Origin: OLB6 sp964620125
GTDB taxonomy: Bacteria > Bacteroidota > Ignavibacteria > Kapaibacteriales > Kapaibacteriaceae
Direction: 5' to 3'
Assembly: GCA_964620125.1 (NCBI GenBank)
Contig: CAZUGQ010000005.1
Location: 1-64,000 of the forward strand
DNA: 64,000 nt
The notes beneath the pieces are model-generated. The model worked only from the letters and a program-made list of their open reading frames with translations. It did no database searches and was not told the DNA's origin. Below, piece by piece: positions 60,015 to 64,000 of the stretch. Each line of letters opens with the position of its first letter. Within the stretch, counting starts at the first letter, position 1. The position numbers were made by a program, and so were the translations under genes.

Positions 60015-60022
60015 TATTTTTG
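60015..60022 (+). promoter_or_regulatory. Candidate -7 box for sucC
   Basis: TATTTTTG matches TAnnTTTG, 37 bases before the sucC ATG. No clear -33 TTG upstream. Confidence 0.35.
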
Positions 60023-60059
60023 CAGCACAAAATATACGCCCTTCCACCACGAGGTTTCG

Positions 60060-61313
60060 ATGAACATCCACGAGTACCAGGCAAAAGAACTCCTTCACCG
60101 ACATGGCGTGCCAGTCCTAAAAGGTAGGGCGGTACACAGCGCGGCCGATGCCGGTGCCGTGGCATTTGCTGACTTTGTGGTTCACGGAACCAAGGTTCTG
60201 GTTGTGAAGGCTCAGATCCATGCCGGTGGCAGGGGCAAGGGCACTGTACATAATCCCGCAACCGGCGAGCCGATCATGGTGCTGGATAAACCGCTGCGCG
60301 GAGTTACCGTGATCACGGAAGGAAATCTCAGCGACCGTGCATACCAGGTTGCCAACGGACTGATTGGAAACAAGCTCGTCACGGTTCAGACCGGTCCGGA
60401 GGGAAAAATCGTAAATCGAGTACTGATCGAGGAAGGCTGCAGCATCGCCCACGAATACTACTGTTCTATCCTGCTGGATAGGCAGACAGGCCGAAACCTC
60501 ATCATGCTCTCCACTGAAGGTGGCGTTGAGATCGAGAAAGTAGCCGAGGAAACGCCTGATAAGATCTTGAAAGAACTAATAGATCCGCTTCTTGGCTTGC
60601 AGGACTATCAGGTACGCCGTCTGGCATTCGGCCTAGGCTTAAGCGGCGTAGCATACAAGAGTTTCAGCACGTTCATAAAAACGCTGTATACAGCGTATGA
60701 ACAGCTCGACTGTAGCATGTTAGAAATCAACCCTTTAGTACGGTCAACCGAAGATTCCTTCATTGCACTTGATGCAAAGGTGAACTTTGACGACAATGCA
60801 CTGTACCGGCATCCCGAGGTTGAGGCCTTGCGGGATGTTGACGAAGAGGATCCGCTCGAGGTTGAGGCTGGAAAGTACAATCTGAATTACATCAAGCTGG
60901 ACGGCAACGTTGGCTGCATGGTGAATGGCGCAGGCCTGGCAATGGCTACCATGGACATAATCCAGTTGGCTGGCGGAAAGCCCGCAAACTTCTTGGATGT
61001 TGGTGGCGGGGCAAATGTGGAAAGAATTGCGAATGCATTCCGGATTATGATGAGTGATCCTCATGTGGAGGCAGTGCTCATCAACATCTTTGGCGGCATT
61101 GTCCGGTGCGACCGGGTTGCCAACGGAATCCTACAAGCGCTTGAGCAGGTGCACGTTACCGTTCCGGTGATTGTACGCCTCGACGGTACGAATGCCGAAG
61201 AAGCGCGGTTGATTCTTAAAAGTTCGGGCTTGAACTTCCTTGTAGCAGCAACCCTCAAAGAAGCAGCTGAGAAGGTCACCGAAGCACTAGAAACAACAAA
61301 TGTTGAAGCATAA
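60060..61313 (+). CDS. sucC: Succinyl-CoA synthetase (ADP-forming) beta subunit
   Basis: About 417 residues from ATG 60060 (MNIHEYQAKELLHRHGVPVLKG), the standard SucC start; an in-frame ATG at 59916 overlaps the PhnD-like gene. The ATP-grasp domain shows VVKAQIHAGGRGKG and GCSIAHEYYCSILLDR; LEINPLV marks the magnesium site; the C-terminal domain has VNGAGLAMATMDIIQLAGGKPANFLDVGGGA, VEAVLINIFGGIVRCD and VRLDGTNAEEARLILKSSGLNF. With SucD (not in the window) it converts succinyl-CoA to succinate with ATP or GTP formation in the TCA cycle. It stands without a sucD neighbour, unusual since the pair is often adjacent. Confidence 0.96.
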   Translation: MNIHEYQAKELLHRHGVPVLKGRAVHSAADAGAVAFADFVVHGTKVLVVKAQIHAGGRGKGTVHNPATGEPIMVLDKPLRGVTVITEGNLSDRAYQVANGLIGNKLVTVQTGPEGKIVNRVLIEEGCSIAHEYYCSILLDRQTGRNLIMLSTEGGVEIEKVAEETPDKILKELIDPLLGLQDYQVRRLAFGLGLSGVAYKSFSTFIKTLYTAYEQLDCSMLEINPLVRSTEDSFIALDAKVNFDDNALYRHPEVEALRDVDEEDPLEVEAGKYNLNYIKLDGNVGCMVNGAGLAMATMDIIQLAGGKPANFLDVGGGANVERIANAFRIMMSDPHVEAVLINIFGGIVRCDRVANGILQALEQVHVTVPVIVRLDGTNAEEARLILKSSGLNFLVAATLKEAAEKVTEALETTNVEA

Positions 61314-61490
61314 TCAGCATTATGTAAAGTAAGATGGTTCGCAGCCTCCCCTCGTTGATTCAGAATGCTCAGTGCACGGAGAAGTCCATTTAGAATTTGA
61401 ACACACGAACACGGAACAAGCTCTACACTTTGCCAGGTGCAATGATCAAGAGAAGTGTTGTAGCGATGATCCGAAACTCAGAGCCCAAAT

Positions 61491-62045
61491 ATGAAAGCAT
61501 CACATCTCGCAACAGCCATCCTTCTCGTGCTCGCGGCAGCTGCCAGCCGACTCATTCCACACTGGCCAAACTTCACGCCAGTCATGGCTATCGCGCTGTT
61601 CGCCGGTCTTGCCATCTCAAATCGGTGGCTTGCTGCGGTTGTTCCAGTGGCAGCAATGGTGTTAAGCGATGTCATGCTGGGTCTGGTATTCGGTCCGGAT
61701 TATGGCATACATTCAACTCAACTTGTTGTGTATGCCTGTATGATAGGCGTTGTTCCCATTGGAAACCTGATGAAGGGGGCTTCGGCACTTACGATTTCGC
61801 TGGGTGCCGGTACATTGGTAGCCTGTGCTTTCTTCTTGATAACAAATGCGGCTGTGTGGGCGTTTGGTACGCTGTATCCTCACACGTTTGACGGGCTGCT
61901 CACGAGTTATGCAGCGGGATTAGCTTTCTACAAGGATTCTGGAAACTTCTTCCTAAACAGTGTTGTGAGCACGTGGGTGTATAGCGGCGCCCTGGTAGTG
62001 ATTTACCGCTCAGCAACACAACTAAAGACTAAGGAAGCTCACTGA
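61491..62045 (+). CDS. DUF6580-like integral membrane protein
   Basis: A 184-residue membrane protein with about five helices: ATAILLVLAAAASRLIPHWPNFTPVMAIALFAGLAI is the hallmark of DUF6580/ECF-S-like proteins (RxxPxxxNFxPxxAxxLF pattern, with SRLIPHWPNFTPVMAIALF). It continues with WLAAVVPVAAMVLSDVMLGL and GNFFLNSVVSTWVYSGALVVIY. Its resemblance to S-components of ECF transporters suggests a small-molecule import role, which is inference. The 177-base leader has no riboswitch I can name. It overlaps the convergent ferredoxin-NADP reductase gene by 17 bases. Confidence 0.75.
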   Translation: MKASHLATAILLVLAAAASRLIPHWPNFTPVMAIALFAGLAISNRWLAAVVPVAAMVLSDVMLGLVFGPDYGIHSTQLVVYACMIGVVPIGNLMKGASALTISLGAGTLVACAFFLITNAAVWAFGTLYPHTFDGLLTSYAAGLAFYKDSGNFFLNSVVSTWVYSGALVVIYRSATQLKTKEAH

Positions 62046-63039
62046 TACCGGTTACCGTGGTGTATTTGATTACGTGCTTCTTTTCAGGATGTAGGCGCTG
62101 GTATTCGTAATTGAGCGCAACAGCAGCTTCGTGGAAGCCACTAAGAATAAGTTTCAGCTTATTCGGGTATTCCGCTATGTCGCCAACGGCATATACTCCT
62201 GGAACATTTGAAGCATATGATGAGGGATTAACGACGATAGCATTTTTCTCGATGCCCAGACCCCATTCGGCTATGGGGCCGAGTTTTGGGCTAAGACCAA
62301 ACAACGGAATGTAATGATCAGCTGTCCGGCTGAATTCCGTGCCTGACGCGTCTGTAATGGTCACGCTGGCTAGTTGGCCATTGCCGTGGAGCCCGGTAAC
62401 ATTGGCATTGGTAATCATAGTTATTCTTCCAGCACTTGCCAGTTGATTGGCTTTCTCTACCGAATCTGGAGCTGCACGAAAGCTCTGACTTCTGTGAACC
62501 AGGGTCACAGAGGCAGCGATATCCGCTAGTACGATGGTCCAATCAAGTGCCGAGTCTCCCCCGCCACCAATAACAACATGTTTGCCGCGATACATCTCCG
62601 GGTCGCGGATGATATACTCCACTCCTCGGTCTTCAAAGGCAGCCAGATTATCAATCTGCGGTTTCCTTGGTTCAAAACAGCCCAGCCCACCAGCAATCAA
62701 CACCGTGTGGCCAACGATCTCCGTGCCCCGCGAGGTAACGACGCGAAACGTGCCATCCTCAAGCCGCGATAACGATTCCGCGCGTTCTCCTAGACTGAAT
62801 GTTGGGTGAAACGGCGCACCTTGCTTCAGAAGGTTGTCTACAAGTTCACCAGCAAGTACAGAGGGAAAGCCCGGGATGTCGTAGATAGGTTTCTTTGGAT
62901 AAATCTCCGCGCATTGTCCTCCCGGTACTGGCAAATAGTCAATCAGGTGGCAATGCCACTTGAGCAAGCCGGCTTCGAAAACCGAGAACAGACCACAGGG
63001 CCCGGCACCAACAACGATAACGTTTGTTTGAATTGGCAT
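62029..63039 (-). CDS. Ferredoxin-NADP reductase, thioredoxin-reductase-like (type 2)
   Basis: About 336 residues from ATG 63039 (MPIQTNVIVVGAGPCGLFSVFEAGLLKWHCHLIDYLPVPGGQC). The frame extends upstream to 63156 without support. It has the two dinucleotide folds, VVGAGPCGLFS for FAD and VVIGGGDSALDWTIVLAD for NADP, and VYAVGDIAEYPNKLKLILSGFHEAAVA as the FAD C-terminal signature; the redox CxxC of thioredoxin reductase is absent, so it is the YumC/Chlorobium-type FNR. It should pass electrons between ferredoxin and NADP(H), perhaps using the ferredoxin of 1964-2311. A TAACTTTG box lies five bases before the ATG, so its message may be leaderless. Confidence 0.93.
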   Translation of the reverse strand: MPIQTNVIVVGAGPCGLFSVFEAGLLKWHCHLIDYLPVPGGQCAEIYPKKPIYDIPGFPSVLAGELVDNLLKQGAPFHPTFSLGERAESLSRLEDGTFRVVTSRGTEIVGHTVLIAGGLGCFEPRKPQIDNLAAFEDRGVEYIIRDPEMYRGKHVVIGGGGDSALDWTIVLADIAASVTLVHRSQSFRAAPDSVEKANQLASAGRITMITNANVTGLHGNGQLASVTITDASGTEFSRTADHYIPLFGLSPKLGPIAEWGLGIEKNAIVVNPSSYASNVPGVYAVGDIAEYPNKLKLILSGFHEAAVALNYEYQRLHPEKKHVIKYTTVTGISELP

Positions 63040-63044
63040 AGCAA

Positions 63045-63052
63045 CAAAGTTA
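63045..63052 (-). promoter_or_regulatory. -7 box five bases before the FNR gene
   Basis: TAACTTTG on the minus strand, then TTGCT and the ATG of the reductase. This is the same spacing as before purB. Confidence 0.5.
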
Positions 63053-63094
63053 CGGCTGTAGCAAGAGCGTATTGGCAGTGTGTTTGTTAAGGGG

Positions 63095-64000
63095 CTATGG
63101 CTTCTTCTGCTGATCTGCCAAAAACCACACCCCACCAACAGCAATTGCCACTCCATAGTTCAGCACCCAGGCAAGGAGCGCAAAACCGAGTCCTTCGTCG
63201 GCAGTAGCTTGATGCAAACGGATTAACGCTGTTTGTGCAAAACCATGATAAACGCCGAGTGCTCCTGGTGTTGGAGCAATCGTTACACCAACGCTGATTA
63301 CGGCCAACAGCATAGCAGCATCTGAATACCCTATCGGTCCAATTGTTGTTGGCATGCTCAGGATCACAAGCCACAGGGGAACGGCATAGAGCGCCCACAT
63401 GGCAAAAGAATATGCTATCACAGTAGGCCATGCATGGGCAGAACGAAGGATGACTGTTCCCTGCTTCATCGTTCGAAATAGTCCCCGACCGCGAACGGCT
63501 AGTCGGCGATTACCACGTGCAAGGCACCCAACAATCCACGCAGGCACAGAGGATGTGAAGGCAAGAAGAATGATGAGCACAATGATGGCAATTGCTGGCA
63601 ACATTAGCCCAAGAAAAACCGTCTGCATGCTAATCTCTGGAATCGCCGCAGTGAGCGAACGGCTATTGAGCAGAACCAGAAGAACGATGCCCAATAACAA
63701 CGAAAGAACATCAAGAACTCGTTCAACAAGCACACTGCCGATGGCTGCGCCAGCTGGGATGGTGCTCCTACTCGCCAAGTAGATGGGGCGCAATACTTCA
63801 CCACTTCTGGGAATAACTGTGCTGGCTGCATATCCAACCATGACCGCGCCAAACGAAGGCCCGAATGGAACACGGTGCTTGGGATACCCAAGCAGATAGC
63901 GCCAGCGTTCTGCGCGAATGGCGTGAGAAAGAACAATAACGGGTACACACGCGGCAAGCAACCACACGTTACTGGAGGTTATGAGACGCCACAACTGGGT
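63095..64000 (-). CDS. UPF0104 / lysylphosphatidylglycerol-synthase-like membrane protein (5' end missing)
   Basis: The frame is open through the right edge, with only a TTG at 63994 as an in-window start, and that would remove the first helix and part of the second of the family. About 300 residues are visible, with about seven hydrophobic helices: LLAACVPVIVLSHAIRAERWRYLLGY, FGAVMVGYAASTVIPRSGEVLRPIYLASR, VLVERVLDVLSLLLGIVLLVLL, and APTPGALGVYHGFAQTALIRL. The VGYAASTVIPRSGEVLRP segment and RAERW match the LPG-synthase-TM/UPF0104 flippase-like family, which moves or modifies lipids. Function unknown here. It lies 55 bases upstream of the FNR gene. Confidence 0.8.
   Translation of the reverse strand, partial: TQLWRLITSSNVWLLAACVPVIVLSHAIRAERWRYLLGYPKHRVPFGPSFGAVMVGYAASTVIPRSGEVLRPIYLASRSTIPAGAAIGSVLVERVLDVLSLLLGIVLLVLLNSRSLTAAIPEISMQTVFLGLMLPAIAIIVLIILLAFTSSVPAWIVGCLARGNRRLAVRGRGLFRTMKQGTVILRSAHAWPTVIAYSFAMWALYAVPLWLVILSMPTTIGPIGYSDAAMLLAVISVGVTIAPTPGALGVYHGFAQTALIRLHQATADEGLGFALLAWVLNYGVAIAVGGVWFLADQQKKP

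Noticed and set aside
61314..61490. Riboswitch in the 177-base leader of the DUF6580-like gene
   Set aside because: I tried to fit cobalamin, TPP and other cores to this leader and found no conserved box; left unassigned.

Overview
The window reads as one stretch of chromosome from a free-living Gram-negative bacterium of the Bacteroidota/Chlorobiota (FCB) assemblage, perhaps a Kapabacteria- or Ignavibacteria-like lineage; that placement is inference. Supporting signs are a C-terminal sorting domain typical of type IX secretion substrates at 20947-24981, a TonB-receptor/DUF4249-lipoprotein pair, Bacteroidota-style -7 boxes (TAnnTTTG) before several genes, a large LptD, and a long cohesin-like/ASH surface protein. 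GC looks close to 50 percent. I found no rRNA, tRNA, CRISPR array, transposase, integrase or phage module. Coding density is very high, many neighbours overlap by ATGA or TGATG, and no gene-free stretch exceeds 300 bases.

Layout. 1-2311 (minus): a partial ATP-grasp-like protein, an amidohydrolase and a ferredoxin. 2404-5531 (plus): TonB receptor and DUF4249 lipoprotein. 5535-8625 (minus): TrmH-type RNA methylase, class V aminotransferase, and an RdgB fused to a carboxymuconolactone-decarboxylase-like domain. 8635-9942 (plus): pyrimidine-nucleoside phosphorylase. 9946-16871 (minus): an overlapping series of epimerase, penicillin acylase, leucyl aminopeptidase, ECF sigma factor, anti-sigma factor and TlpA. 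16898-24981 (minus): two giant secreted proteins. 25098-35987 (minus): M3 and M24 peptidases, a TPR protein, MeaB, GlmS, LptD and a LolA-like protein. 36035-41226 (plus): QueD, FolE, RnhB, a frame-broken Na+/solute symporter, PgsA, FtsY and a small membrane protein. 41290-46366 (plus): four secreted fibre-like or glycine-rich proteins, the last interrupted at a 22-G run. 46260-64000: purB, a heme-type TonB receptor with a small partner, a VOC protein, tsaB, mfd, a lipid desaturase, prmA, a KdsC-like phosphatase, YtxH and DUF948 proteins, a PhnD-like binding protein, sucC, a DUF6580-like membrane protein, ferredoxin-NADP reductase and a partial UPF0104-type membrane protein.

The genes join housekeeping (nucleotide, cell-wall precursor and phospholipid synthesis, translation, repair, TCA cycle) with envelope building (LptD, LolA-like, TonB receptors, secreted giants).

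Most interesting signals: (1) the octamer AGGGGGCT occurs 20 times on both strands where about two are expected, often extended to TAGGGGGCTTGGGCA, in several reading frames and three times between genes; (2) a G22 tract in a glycine-rich secreted protein that could switch its frame; (3) three tandem 52-bp units, each carrying an 11-bp palindromic stem, between two convergent genes; (4) very stable tri-loop hairpins buried in the 3' ends of convergent genes; (5) an RdgB-CMD fusion; (6) -7 boxes only five bases before ATG, suggesting leaderless mRNAs.
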